Shown here one piece after another: positions 34,621 through 47,927 of a DNA stretch of 64,000 nt. The notes below the pieces were generated by a model. That model made no database searches, had not been told where the DNA came from, and saw only the letters and a list, made by a program, of their open reading frames with translations. The DNA comes from Seriola aureovittata (taxonomy: Eukaryota > Chordata > Actinopteri > Carangiformes > Carangidae), in contig NC_079375.1 in assembly GCF_021018895.1 (NCBI RefSeq), forward strand, positions 2,442,560-2,506,559. The letters are read 5' to 3'. The stretch's first letter is position 1. Each line of letters begins with the position of its first letter. Position numbers and translations under genes: made by a program.

Positions 34621-35980
34621 AGCATGAATCAGGATTACTGAGTTAACTGCCTAAACTTTTCAGAATAAAACCAGGACCAGGTCCTTCAGTATCATCCTAT
34701 GTTTATTCAGATAACTCAATAAAATGTTTACTGGAACTTTTGGTTGTCTTTTGAAAAGAAGCAAAAGAAAGATTCTGATGTATTTTAGTTTTATTTGTAC
34801 TAAACTATGAAAGAGTTTGGACAAAGTGCATGAAAAGCGGAAACACTGTTGGGGTGTTGTGCTGCTGCAGAAGCTTTTGTTATTGTCAGAGGGTTTTTGT
34901 GCATTTCCAGTAATTCTTGTTCTTTTTTATCTTTTCTCAATGATGTAGTGTTGTGAGTCTCTTCACTTCAAGGTGAAGCCGTGTAGCTGAAAGGATTTCT
35001 CTTGGGTCGTTTATCTAACCAAACACAATATGGGGATTAAGGGATGTGTGCGATCTTATGTAGAATCAGTAGGTGCTATGTAAAGAAAAACAAAAAACTA
35101 AATGGTAACAGATAACATAAAATACATTCAGAAAGACTGTATGAATTTTCAGTGTATAAATAAATAAATGTCTGTAGCCATATTTAATAGATGAGCGTTT
35201 GAGAGAAGGGAGGTTGAGGCGTGGCCACAAACCTGCTGCCTCTCTCTAATAGTGTGTTTACAGAGAAAGTGGGTCAGCACGGCCTCGGGCTGCTGCTGGC
35301 CTCGGGATACATGATGCAAATGTTTGAAGGCTCCAGCTCGTTCCCTGCCGTGGGAGTTTCGTCAGAAACGATGTTTGTACTGTGCAGAGAGAGAAAAAGA
35401 CCTAAAGGCCCACCAAGAAAATCAATAAGAGGGTAAATGACAGACTAAAAGCTTTTTCTGAGGGAACATTTGAACACTTCTGATTTGTTTTCCGAATTGC
35501 CGTGCAGGAAGTGTCAGAAACCCAGAGACAGCAGCTGAGTCGTTAGGTGTTCATCTTTAAAGTTAAAGTTTTCTGGCTTCATGCTGTAGCAGAAGAAGCT
35601 GGTGTATGTCTCTGGAGCTTCTGAAGCTGACACAAAAGAATAAAATGGTTTAATAGATATGTTATGGTCATAAACTCACTGTGCTGTAGCTCTGGATTAG
35701 ATTGTGAGCAGTGAGTGCGCTGCTGTCTGTGAATCACGGCCGGCTCATCTCAGGCTCCATGTCGTTACACTCCAGGTTCGGTCAAGAGCTTCTTCTTCAT
35801 AAGCTGGTGATGTATGAGCGGCTGCTCCAATCAGAGACAAGCTCTGGGCTGTTTGAAGGAATTAGTGAGGTGCTGGTTTGGCTGAGCTGCTCCACGCTAA
35901 CTGTGTTAGCTTCTCACTCTGTCCTGCCTGGTCAACAGGCTGAGCAAGAGGATTGACTGCTGCTCAGTCTACCTGTAGTG

Positions 35981-36012
35981 TGTGTGTGTGTGTGTGTGAG
36001 TGTGTGTGTGTG
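35981..36012 (+). repeat. (GT)n microsatellite
   Basis: Short GT tract with one GA interruption; a looser GT-rich stretch follows at 36128-36168. Confidence 0.85.
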
Positions 36013-36861
36013 TTCTTAACACAGTTTGTGTTAACAATGAATTTGCAGTTAATTAGCCTGCACATCTGTTTTTTCTTGTAATGCAATTTGGTTGTGTTCA
36101 TACACATTGCAGGAGTTATTTCCTGCTTGTGTGTGCGTGTGTGTGTTTGTGCGTTTGTGTGTGTACATGTCTGATCTCCAGCATATACAGTCAGTTTACT
36201 TATCAAAACATTGCTCCTCTGACAAAAAATAATGCTAAAAACCTACACAAGCTTCTCACCTTGAATAAAACCCACCTAGGGGGCAATAACTCACCACTTC
36301 CTGCAGGTGGTTGTTCCACAATAAAACCCTGTCAGTTCTCTTTGCTGGACAGTTCTTACTGTCAATACAGGAAGCTGTCATTGTTTTTATGTTTGTCCAC
36401 CAAAAATAAAATTGAGCCTTTTTGAAAACGTCAGACTGGTGTAAGCAAAGTCCAGCAGCGATCCCTCACTTTGGTTTAACATTGTCTTTGTTAAAACTAA
36501 AAGATAATGAACCCTAGAGGTGGCTAACGAACAGCTTCACGAGAACAATAAGTGAGTGATCGTTTGGTCTGTAAAACATCAGGAAGTGGTCAAAGAGCAC
36601 CAGGTTGCGTCACAAAATGTCTAGTTTTGTGTGAGTAACAGCCCAAATAATCAGTAACTGATCAACTAATCGTTGGAGTTTTAGTATAAATCACTTTATA
36701 TAATAATCCATCTGATCACTGAGAAGGAAAGTTTAGGAACTTCTTCATTGAGGAATGTACCTTTAAATTATAAGAACATACACACAAGTCCTGACACAGT
36801 GCAGCTTCATGCTCCATTAGCTGTTAGCGCTCCTGACAGGAAACATTAGCCATCATTACCA

Positions 36862-36863
<2 letters not shown>

Positions 36864-36902
<39 letters not shown>

Positions 36903-36997
36903 GAGCGAGAGAGAGAGACAGTCCCTTTTCCATCCTTTCTCTCGCACTCTTTCCTCCAGCTCAACACACACACCACAGCAGCTTCCTGTTGGTTTGT

Positions 36998-37034
<37 letters not shown>
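36864..37034. repeat. Opposed (AC)n and (GT)n microsatellites about 100 bases apart
   Basis: (AC)17 at 36864-36898 and (GT)16 at 37002-37034 are reverse complements and can pair into a long stem around a loop that also holds a (GA)n run (36901-36920). Confidence 0.85.
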
Positions 37035-37036
<2 letters not shown>

Positions 37037-38178
37037 TCATTTGCTGTTTATTTCTTCCCCTCCCTGGGATCCATTTTGGAAAGTGACAGCCTATGGTCTG
37101 AGGCCGACCGTATTTAACCAGGCTGTGGCTCCCAGACTTGTCTTAAAAGCTTCCTGTGTGTACCTCCGGGTGAAAATCACCACCTCTTTTTCCCACTGTG
37201 TTTGTGGAAGTTGAGGCTGATTTTTTCTTTTTTTTTACATTAATGACACATTCTTATGTGAAAACCCACCTGCCTCCTCCGTCTGAATCACAAAGTGCTT
37301 CTGGCTCATTCGAGATGCTACAAGTCTTTTTTTTTTTTTCTTATGTTTGTTGAAATTTATTTCTGGTACACGTCTTATCTTGTTTCCAGCAGTATATTCA
37401 GTGTAATTCAGGTTTTGTGTACATTCCTTATTCACATTTTCCTACACTCACAATCACCATTACTCACAAAAATAACTTTTCATTTGCAAAGAGTATTGAA
37501 ACATACGAGTTTGTCACACTTTTTTTCAGTAGGTACTTGCTCCAAATTCTGCAGGTCCTAATTAAAAACTAATAAGTTGATCAAATTGAAATCTCTTTAT
37601 GATGTGCATACCTTACTTTAAGTTTGTTCGAGAGATTTTAACACCTGAAGTGAACATGGTGCAATCATCTGATTGTTTGACCAGAGCAGATTTCTGTATT
37701 GTTGAACTACAAAAACACACAGTCCAAACTGTTAAGACTCATAGCAGGTAACCTTAACGTCCATGGTTCAGCTCCTGGCTTGAGGACATTTGTTGTCAAA
37801 TGAAGGTAAGAAAGCCAAAAAAAATCATTAAAAACAAACAACTTGCAGTGTAACACAGTGGTGTGTCTTCCTCTAACAACTGACCTTTGGACAGACACCA
37901 GCTTGCAGAGAGCTCATTAATGAGACGACAGACAAGTATTAGTTCGGTGTTTGAACAGGTTTCCACCAGATTTATGTTAATTTGCTGAAGCTAATATAAT
38001 TTGCTGTTGGCATTTCTCATTTCCATAAACAAAGGCGTTGGTCAGCTGTAGTCTTCATTTCCTTCAGTCTGTAAAATGCAAAATCAAAACTCTGTATCTT
38101 ACTCTGCTCTGATACTGGTCCACTGGACTGGTTTTGCCATCAGTTATGACCTAGCGTGGATCCAGTCATGGCTCCACA

Positions 38179-38655
38179 TTAAAGCTCCATATTTTCCTCT
38201 CCTCCTGTGTTTTATTCAAAGTGTTGATCCATAAGAAGATATATTTGCGGTTTTAAGAACCAAAAACCATCTCAATGTAGTTTTACATCTCTAGTAACAA
38301 CAGGTTAGTGAGCCAATCAGAAGAAAGGCTCCTCTCTTCTGATTGGCTCACTGTGTTCTGAGTGATGTAATAAAAATATAGCAGATTTCATTTCAACACT
38401 CAGAGAAACCAAATCCTGCAAAGGTTGGATGGTGGGTCCAGGTGGGTGGGGCTTGGTGACTGCTTTGTTGTGACATCACAAAGCTCCAGAAGTCCTGACG
38501 GCTGGTTTTAAGGCTCAGTTTCTGAATACAGGCTGTGTGCATTTCTCTGTGGACTGAGGCTTTGATACTTTCACAGTATTAATATAGAACCTAGACCTGC
38601 TTTATAATCAAACAACACATGGACATCTACCTTTATACCATATGGGACCTTTATA
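38179..38655 (-). mobile_element. TTAA-ended MITE (local family D), full-length copy
   Basis: One of six related copies in this window. Read on the minus strand it begins near (T)TAAAGGTCCCATATGG and ends GGAGCTTTAA, so the termini are imperfect inverted repeats (AAAGGTCCCATAT versus AAAGCTCCATAT) next to TTAA-like flanks, as in piggyBac- or Kolobok-type non-autonomous elements. The body holds AGTATCAAAGCCTCAGTCC, a GGGTCCAGGTGGGTGGGGC stretch (plus-strand reading) and GCTCACT/AGTGAGCC short inverted copies. No coding capacity. Confidence 0.65.
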
Positions 38656-40045
38656 TACAGTTTCTTTATAAATATCAAAAGTGCATTTTGTACCTGCTGG
38701 ATGCATTAGAAGGTTTACTTTCAGCTTTTTGAGTTTTGGCTAAAACTGAAAATAAAATCCAAGAAACAGAAGTAGAGATATCCTGACTTTTAGTTGCAAG
38801 TAACTCCAAAAACACTGCATCCTACAATTCCCACAGTGAAACTTAATAGTGTTGATAGTGACTTGACCTATAACCCTGATGACAAAACTCCTTCAAAGCC
38901 ACAGACGACTTTACACAACAGTTTTCCCAGACAACCATGAGGAGCAAACTGATCCTCATTTTTAAAATTGGTGTAATGCCACTTTAAAAATGTTAAAATG
39001 TTAAATGTCTTATTTTGAATCTCTCAGCCTGGCAAAGGAAGGTTTCTGATTTATGTAAACACATCACCTGACATCAGGTTTCACTGACCTTCCTTAGTGA
39101 TAAAGTCCTTAAACATTAAAAGTTAATGTTAGCAGGAAGTGCAGGCATCTCCTCTGAAAACCATCAACCCAATAACTGCTTCCAGTTTTCACAGTGAGGA
39201 GGGTGGTGTTTTTTCGTTTTGGACGTGGAGTTTGGTTTTTGGTAGAGTCTTGGTTTTTTGGGGGGTTTACAACAGGAGAGTGGTGAGTGAATGTGTGAGA
39301 GTGGAGCATCAAATTGCAGACCTGCTCTCCGGGTGACCCCCCCCCCGCAGCAGACAGAGCACTTAGCTCCAGTGTGAACTACGCTCTCATCATTTATTCA
39401 TGCTTTATTTTGCACCAGGAACCATTTGTTCTACCCTTTCTCCCCCCATCTACCTCTCTCGGTGCCCCCCTCCGCTCTCTCAGGGCCGTAATGGAGCATC
39501 GTTTCCAGTTCCTCCGAGGCTCGTCCTGAGACACGATTCTCTCCATGTAATGCTTTCTTCTTTTCCTGAGCGCTGGTGATAAAGCCTCAGGTGATTGTGT
39601 AAACCAACAGGGTTTGTCTCCTCCTCCTTTTTTTTTTTTTTTTTGGGGGGGAGTCCGTCTGTTTTAGCAGCGAGGAGACAGAAGGGAGTGTTTGCAGAGG
39701 GATTGTGTTGTTTTCCATGGGGTTTTGAGGCCAGTCAACAAAGCAGTTTATCAGTGCTTTGTGTGAAACAGACTGGTGCAGATATGAAACGAGAGCCGGT
39801 TGGTGTCCTGGTTGCTCTGCAGGCTGATGACACGTTCAGGTTGAATATACCTGAAACTATACCTTGACACTGGAAATCTGCGCATGCTGTAGATCCCGCC
39901 TTGTGTTTTAATATTACACCTAGTGTAAACATCATATACAGTAACTTCAATGAAGAGCCGGAACAAGATGATAAAGAATATATATGTGTGGCACTGCTGG
40001 TCCGTGTGCAATAAGATGGTTTGCTAAATGAAGGCGCTCATGGTC

Positions 40046-40369
40046 CCCGAAGGATCCTTTGACTCTTCCTCTGTCGCCACCGTGAGGTTGGCACTTTGGG
40101 AAATGTCTCCACAAACACTGGATGGATGAAGTTTGTATCCGACATTTATTTTCCTGTCAGTTTGAATTGTAAAAACTTTGATGACTTTTTATCAAGCGCC
40201 ACCATCAGTACAAAATCTGAATGAGTCCAATACTTTGTTTTTGACCAAATACCTGCAAAGCTATGACTACTACTTTGTGTTTAGTTCTAATTAACCAATG
40301 TAATGATGCTAAATATACCGTTCACTACCTAAATATCAGCATGTTAATATTATTGTGAACAAGCTAGCT
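40046..40369 (+). repeat. Interspersed repeat with AAGCGCCACCATCAG and CAATACTTTG
   Basis: Segments TTGATGACTTTTTATCAAGC, CCAATACTTTGTTTTTGACC, AAATACCTGCAAAGC and AATATCAGCATGTTAATATT follow the order of a common fish repeat. It is joined without a gap to a family D fragment on the other strand. Confidence 0.5.
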
Positions 40370-40486
40370 TTGCATTTCTCTGTGGACTGAGGCTTTGATA
40401 CTTTCACAGTTTTAATATAGAACCTAGAGCTGCTTTATAATCAAACAACACATGGACATCTACCTTTAGACTATATGGACCTTTAT
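40370..40486 (-). mobile_element. TTAA-ended MITE (family D), left-end fragment
   Basis: Minus-strand fragment with ACTGTGAAAGTATCAAAGCC and AAAGGTCCATATAG. It is fused directly to a different repeat ending at about 40369. Confidence 0.6.
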
Positions 40487-43400
40487 GATTAACTTAAACA
40501 CACGGAAAACCCACAAAGGGATCAAATCCTTGAAATTCAAGACTGAAATTCATAAAATTTATTGGAAAATAATTAACAGTATTTCCAGCTGTAGGTGTTT
40601 TGTTGACATGGAACTCCCCGTTTTAAAAAACAGGTCAGAGCTGGAGTTGGGAAGTGAATCAGTCTTCATTAAACTGCTCTTTTCAAAAAAAGGTGAATAA
40701 TAAATACCTACCTTTCCACAGGTGTTCTGACTCTCAGTAACACCTATTTTGATGTGTGTCTGGGCAGTAATTCTAAAAACGATCTTTTCATTAAGAAGAT
40801 ATTAAGGCTTTAAGGGAGCTGAGAGTGCTGACTGGACCCATCTTTAATGGCTGACAAACGCTCCTAATTAGCACTCATCAAATGACTCATCAGAGTTTGC
40901 AGAAGAGATCGAGTTACTTCAAAGCTGCAGCTGTTTTGCATAAGTGCTATTTTGTCTATGTACTGTTGACATTCATGGCTGTTTGTCATTGAATATATAT
41001 ATTTCCTCTAAAGGATCTCTTCAAAAAGACTTGGCTTGAATTTAAAGGGAATCATACATTTTTAATCTTTGCATAATGAGGAGCCAAAATGACACTTGGT
41101 TCATCACGGTTTTTGAAAGGGGAGAATAAAAGCAGCTCTCTCATTTTAACACCAGAGTTTAAGAGCCTTGTGTTTTTTTGTTTTTTGTTTTTTTTACCTC
41201 AGAGAGTTGCTGGGAAGGTGAGCTGTTGGATCGGAGTAGAGACACGGGAGGTGTCAGGTTAGCATGGAAATACAGATCATAACTGGATCAGCGGGGGCAG
41301 CCGGGGTGCATCCGGTAATATTTAACACATATTGAAGCCAAATCGCTGGCAGAGATGCCGACCCACGTGTGGTGTTTGAAGGGCGGGAGAGGACACAGCG
41401 GGAGGCGATGGCAGAGGGATCGGAGGCACTGCTGACTTGACAAGTTGGATTTTCCGTTTCCAAACATTTGTAAAGGGCGGCGGCAGTTCCTCCGTGGCAG
41501 GACAGTGACTTTTCACTGCGCTTGGTCGGGTCGGTGTGATCGACTTTCTTCTGCCTTTTGTGAGACAGGTACAGCCGGAATCAGATCCAGGAGGTTTGAC
41601 TGAACCCTCAGTCTTTTGTGTTTGAGATTAACTGATAGAAAGTGATTTATTAGTTTCCTTCCACTTTCCACATCCTGGTAATCTACAATAACAAGCCAAG
41701 CTTTCCGCTTTGACCCAACAAGCTCTGGCTAACATTTGATCATCGCTTCCTCTGTTCCTTGTTTGCTGACCAAGACAAACTGCAGCCCTCAGAAACGAGC
41801 ACAGCAGAGCTGAGGTTCATACTGGCTGGATGTTTGAAGCTGCTGCAGATTAAGTGGTAAAAAAAACAGACATGCGTAACATAGCATGGTGAGAGCAATA
41901 AAAGTTCATTAAAACACAACCTCAAGCCGCGGCAAAGTGAAAACGATCATGACAGCACTCAGAGCATGAAGAGGCATGAGACGGTTTGAAAATTTGAAAA
42001 TAATCTTAACAGAGTTGCTCAGATTCAGGAAAGCATTCCATCTCCATGCACCCATATTTCTTATTTTTGACCCAAATACATACAAACAGCAACTCTGCAA
42101 CTCTCAGACTGATGGAATTCCACCTATAAATGAGGAAGTGATGAACACACTTAAGTAAATCAGAAAAACTGTCACACACTGTCACACACATTACAGGATT
42201 GTTTTATAGTAATTAATTAGACCAGGAATTTCGTCATTTTAAGAGCATGTGGCCTTTGGTCATGCAAATCTTTTTAGGGCACAAATGCGATTGAGTGATT
42301 TGATGCCTAAATAAATAATAAATATATTATTTACTTTTTAACATAGATATAAAAGACATATTTTAAGATGCGTTATTTTATCATGTATCTATAGTTGACA
42401 AGGACTGGAGCTTGTCAATCACTGACTCAGCTTCTACTGTTCTGAAATCAGTTCTAATATTGCAGCATTATACACATGCACAGACGTGTGGAAACTAAAC
42501 TTGCACATTAAGTGTTAAGAGGCAACAGTAGCAAGTAAACGAGCATATTACATTGATTTATCATCTCTGCTGCTTTTAAAACAACCTCGTAATTTTGACA
42601 GTAGCATGAACACAAAGGCCGTAGGACATACCAATTTTTGGAGGCATCACAGTCATCACGGAGGGGCAACGATTGTCATGGCCGATAGATTATCCAATCA
42701 GATGACCACAAATGTTAGGTCAGTAGTAGATGAGGTGCACAATTTACTGTAGCCTCCACTCTGACCCAAAGACGGCGCTGCTCAGAGCATGTATTAGAAC
42801 CTCTTGTATTACAAAGACAACCATGGCTGAACCTCACCACCTGCTCTGTTCAAGGAAACCATGTTCGGTGGTGGGGAAAACGTACAAATAGCCCCTTTAA
42901 ACAAAAACACAACCATAGTGTCTCATCATTGTTTCTTCACCTCCTCCCTCCTCCTGCTGTCTGCTGATGATCACTGCCGTCTTGTAGATGATGGATGAGG
43001 AGCTCAGGACGAGACGAGGCTGAGGACTCCTGCCGCTCCGTAGCCTTTAAGGCATAATTTAAGGGATAATTAAATCTGCAGAACATTTGGGCTCTGGGAA
43101 GTGCAGATGTCTTTTTCTTACTCGCATAATGGAATCTGCAGAACAGATGGCACTGAGCATTTAGATAGTAGACCGCACCCCTGAGCTGAAGACCTCCAGT
43201 GATATACAACATGTTAGCCTATCAATCTATTCATCCACCATTCAACCGAATATCTTCGCTCCATTATGATCACAGATGTACCTTTTTAAGCAAAACGTCC
43301 TGCACCTGCTGGTTTAACCACAAGGTGTCTTCCAGCGCTGAGCTCATGTCAATCTGATTATTCCTGATTTTCAGGTGTAATCTGAGGAAAACATGGTTCA

Positions 43401-43961
43401 TATAGCTCAGTGAAAACTCTATTTAGACCCTCAGATATGTATTTCCTTTGTTTTTAAGTGTACATGCAGATAATGAAGTAAACATCACATTAGAAATGCA
43501 TGTCATCCTGTTGGCAATAATTAATTGTGGTACCAAATAGCAGGTATGCTCCGATCAGATTTCTTTGGCCCCCGATCCCGATCCTTGTTCTTTAATGCTG
43601 GGTATCTGCAGATACAGAGACTGTGTGTTGATAACATAGTTTTATCAGGAAGTCTCAAGGAGCTCAAGATAAGTGAGACCTGAGAACAGAAAAATAAGAA
43701 AAAATAGTATTAATAACAAAAAGAAACATTCATAGCAGATATAAACATTCAGATATGTATTCATATAAACAAGTAGACATGTGTATATATTTAAATATGT
43801 TTGTATCTGACATATTGATATTAAGTTTTGGCAGTGTAGATGTTTGTCATTTTAATCTGTGGAGGTGAAGGTCAGGTACCTGAGTGTTTTCTACACTGAT
43901 CTTTGCTAATAAGAAAACTTTCAGAAAACTTAACAGAAGTGTTTCCAGGGGACACTGAAAA

Positions 43962-43998
43962 GTGAATGAATGAATGAATGAATGAATGAGTGAATGAA
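43962..43998 (+). repeat. (TGAA)n microsatellite
   Basis: About nine tetranucleotide units with one GAGT interruption. Confidence 0.9.
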
Positions 43999-44359
43999 TC
44001 TGGAAACACTTTTTATTGTCAAATTGATGAAGTTGTTTTCAGGATTAGTTTGTATCTTGTCTATTTGCATGTGTTTTCTTGAGTTGCAGTGCTTTGAACT
44101 CTCAGGGCCGCCGTATACAAAGCACTTCAAAATGCTTTGCAGAGGCATGGGAATACATTAAAAATAGAACATTATAAGGACATCAAAATAGCATTAAAAA
44201 ATAATAAAAACAAATTTGAATAAATAAAAATTCTAATACTTAAATACATAAGATCAGGTAGGAAACTTAGGACACCATTTTAAGAGTGCTGTAGTGATAA
44301 AAGACATTAACAACAACAAAGGAGAGCAGCACTGCAGAGGCTAAAACACAGTCCAATGT

Positions 44360-44679
44360 AGGGCTGCAACTATTGACTAATTTAAATATTGATCAATCTG
44401 CTGATTATTATAACTAAAAAATGTCTAAAATAGTGGAAAAAGCTCCCTCACAATTTCCCAGAACCAAAGCCGGCGTATCCAGAAAGCTTCTTTTCACCCT
44501 CAACGCTCAAAACCCAAAGACACTGAGTTTATTAGCAGATAAAGTCTTTCATCTGAGGACCTGCAGCCAGAGAATATTGATCATTTTGATTGTAAAACTA
44601 CTGAAATGATGAATCAGTTGTTACAATAGTTGCAGATTTTTGACTAGAGTGACTCATTGGTTCTAATCATTGCAGCTCT
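44360..44679 (+). mobile_element. hAT-type MITE, GGGCTGCAAC family, copy with both ends
   Basis: It begins AGGGCTGCAAC and ends with the inverted form TGCAGCTCT, with internal AT-rich stretches such as AAAATGTCTAAAATAGTGG and AACCCAAAGACACTGAGTTT that are typical of a very common fish non-autonomous element. It is about 320 bases long and noncoding. Target duplications are not evident. Confidence 0.65.
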
Positions 44680-44890
44680 GATACAGAAAGGATCGGCCTC
44701 CTCTTGCTGTCATTTCTGTGTCACTTCCATTGTGTTGATGCGTCTCTGCACTGTTGTATTTTTCAGACACATTTTACCTTTGATAGTGAACTGATCAGAT
44801 ACACACAGACACGATTATCTTCCACCAATCAAACAGCACTGAGGGATTCCTCCTGAACTCACAGGGAAGATACTCCAATGTGCAGACCTA

Positions 44891-44891
<1 letters not shown>

Positions 44892-44930
<39 letters not shown>
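44892..44930 (+). repeat. (GT)n microsatellite
   Basis: Uninterrupted GT tract of about 19 units. Confidence 0.9.
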
Positions 44931-44931
<1 letters not shown>

Positions 44932-45244
44932 GGTGTATGTGGGGTGAGCATGTGCAGAGCCTGCTGACATTTTCCAGCCTGCGCAGGCTTGTGAATAATT
45001 GATCACAGGCCTCACCTCTTTCAGTCTGTGTTAGTCGCCCTCGGACGCTCACTCTCCCGTCCATAAAGCCAACCCTCCTTTGGTCTGTCAATCACTCTCA
45101 TTCTCTCTGTTCATATGAATATATTCTAACTCCTCTTGTCTTTGCATTCCTTCTGTCATTCATTTTCATTTTTCCTCCAGTGCATCTCCATGCTCTCTCT
45201 GTCTGATAAGACCTTTCTAGGATTTCTCAGTAAAAATCCAAATA

Positions 45245-46165
45245 AAGGCCCAGAAAATTAAATATTATAAAGCAAGTCTAAAAAAAATTAAGTGTTCCCG
45301 AGGTTGCTAGGCGACGGGAGCTGCAGTGTATGACATAACGGGAAGGGCGGGCCCAGCTGGTGACTTAAAGGTGGAAATCCTATAGGCCAGACCGTCTCGC
45401 TTCGGCCTTACCGCGACACCTAGAAGACTGAAGCGATGTCCCAGTTCAGGGGCAGCGTCCTTCTGAGAACGCGGTCTCGAAAAAACTCATCTCGAAATAC
45501 TTCAGATTAAAGCTTAAATCTCACCTTTGGTGCGTTGTTGCCCCTTGCAGCCGTTGGTGTAAAAACATCCACCTCTGTGGCTCTCGGCAACCGTCAAGTG
45601 CCGGCGGCTGTTTTCCGGTCTTCGGGCGTCAGTTGGCCAGTAATGAGCATAAGACGGTTTGGCTCACCATTAGACCAGATTTCTGCTTTACTGACTTCAA
45701 GGATGACGACTCACTAATGTACATCTGGTTAATTGATGAACTCACTTCCGTTAAAGGACAACACGCCGCCGCTTCCCTGAGCTGTTCCCTCGGACCTTCC
45801 GGCCTCCGACAGTCACACCATGGGGCTAAAAGTTTTGTAGAAAACGAATGCAGCTTGTTGTTGCTGCTGCTCTTTGTGCTGTTACAGTGAAACAACAATA
45901 TAGTGACCTCCTCTGTGTTTAATCATGTTTGTGTTCTCAGTGGATGTTATGCTAAATTTATCTAGACAACGGGAGGAAGTGCTGAGTTTGTGTCAACAGC
46001 AAATTAAAACAGGAGGGGATCAGAAAACAGCACGGCTTCTCTCTAAATTATATAATGAAATATACTTAATAAAATCAGGGGACATTGGAGATGAAGGTCT
46101 GTCCCTAATATACAGCGCGTCTGTCTCTAATAAATGCCTGCTTTCAACAGTTCATGGGAAATAAA
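45245..46165 (+). other. Unclassified block with protein-like frames
   Basis: A ~0.9-kb stretch distinctly richer in GC and CpG than its surroundings in its first half. It reads NEHKTVWLTIRPDFCFTDF then KDDDSLMYIWLIDELTSVKG (frame from about 45640) and, in another frame after a TGTGTTCTCAG possible splice acceptor at about 45940, LSRQREEVLSLCQQQIKTGG followed by DQKTARLLSKLYNEIYLIK, ending at a stop at 46161. The two stretches have ordinary protein composition and similar spacing to a gene with one short intron, but I recognise neither. It could be a processed pseudogene, part of a DNA transposon or an unknown small gene. Confidence 0.4.
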
Positions 46166-46961
46166 GTCCGGTATTTGAGGAGTCTCAGTTTCCCCCCTCT
46201 GCTCTTCTCTCAGCCTCTGTCACCACTCGCTCACTTTCTGCCACTGGCTGTCAGCCTCTCTCCTTTCCCTCTCTCTCGCTCCAGCCTCTCACGCCCCTCT
46301 GTTTGTTTTTCCCTCTTCATTTCCCTGGCGACGTTTCCCTCCTTCTTCCCAAACCCTGCACCCCCACTCCTTCCACTTCTGCCTTCTCTTTGTCTTCTTA
46401 TCATTTCCTGTCAGGAGCCATCGGACGTTAACTCCATCCACCCTGCTCTCCTCGTCTGATTCTCTTCTCTGTACTTTACTCCTCTTCCATCTTTCCTCAG
46501 CTGTTGTCATAGCGACAATAAAAGGGCGTCCTGGTGACCACGCCCTGCTGAACCGCTGCCACCATCCACACATGTTGGAAAATATGCAAATTAAAGCTTC
46601 TTGGAAAAATACAATATAACAACTTCATTGGGCCAGTGCCAGTGATTGAGAGATTTTCATCAACATGGCTGCACACATGAGGTACAGCACTCTGTATCAA
46701 AGTATTATTCTGACACTTTAGGATATATATACATCGACGGTTCACACGCCCACAACAACATGCAGACACAAAGCTGACAGTCTGTTACACCTGCAAGTTC
46801 AAAGTAATCCGCAGAAACATTCAGAACAACAAACTCAATCAAAACTCCGCCATCCTGCTGAACATGTTCCGGTTTCAAGAAGCTAGAGCCACAACGCTGA
46901 CCTCACCTGTGTATGACGGCTACCTACTGAACTGATGCTGCAGCTCGCACACAGGTGTGTC

Positions 46962-46964
<3 letters not shown>

Positions 46965-46997
<33 letters not shown>
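46965..46997 (+). repeat. (AG)n microsatellite
   Basis: Uninterrupted purine tract just upstream of a family D MITE. Confidence 0.9.
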
Positions 46998-46999
<2 letters not shown>

Positions 47000-47201
47000 C
47001 CTTCAACTAGTTATTTAATAGTTAATAGTCAATGTTTTATTATGAAGAAACAGTTGAATTGTTAGCTTAACGCGACTCATATCTGGCCTGGAAGCGCAGA
47101 CATGAAACTTATGATGATCGTCTCATCTAAACACCATTTCCTAATATGTTTAGTATTCTTTACTAAATGTATTCGATGTAATGTACTGTATATGTCATGT
47201 A

Positions 47202-47662
47202 TTAAAGGTCCACATAGTATAAAGGCATATGTGTTGTTTGCTTATAAAGCAGGTCTAGGTTCTATATTAATACTGTGAAAGTATCAAAGCCTCAGCGCAC
47301 AGAGAAATGCTCACAGCCTGTATTCAGAAACTGAGCCTTAAAACCAGCCGTCAGGACTTCTGGAACTTTGTGATGTCACATCAAAACAGTCACAGCCCTC
47401 AGCCACGCCCCAAGCCCCGCCCACCTGGACCCACCATCCAACTTTGCAGGATTTGGTTTCTCTGAGTGTTTAGAGAGGCTCAGAGCCTCCTCTCTTCTGA
47501 TTGGCTCACTGACCTGTTGTTACTAGAGCTCCAGAGAAGCCTGCAAAAGGAAATGTTAAACTAAACTGAGATGGATTTTGGTTCTTAAAACCTCAAAAAT
47601 ATCTTCTTATGGATCAACACTTCAAATAAAACACAGAAGAAGAGGAAGATATGGAGCTTTGA
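47202..47662 (+). mobile_element. TTAA-ended MITE (family D), full-length copy
   Basis: Starts TTAAAGGTCCACATAGTATAAAGG and ends ATATGGAGCTTTGA. It shares nearly all its internal sequence with the copy at 38179-38655 in the opposite orientation, including GATTGGCTCACTGACCTG and ATCTTCTTATGGATC. The two make a widely spaced inverted pair within the intron. Confidence 0.65.
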
Positions 47663-47927
47663 TTTGTTTTTAGGGGAGGTGAGGTCAGTTAAGCTATTAT
47701 AGCACTCTGAGGCTTAACGTGTTTAATTTTCAGATCATCGGGTTTTAAAAGATGATTTTCAGAGTAAAACATTGGGTAAACTGGTCTTCAAGGTGGGTCA
47801 TGATTTACCCTATATTCTTTTACTCTAGTGAATTTCTTGTCATCAATACATATACCAAAGGATCTGTCATCTTCTCAGACAGGTAACGTTTTCTTCCTCT
47901 TTATTCATCTCCTCTACCCTTCATCAA

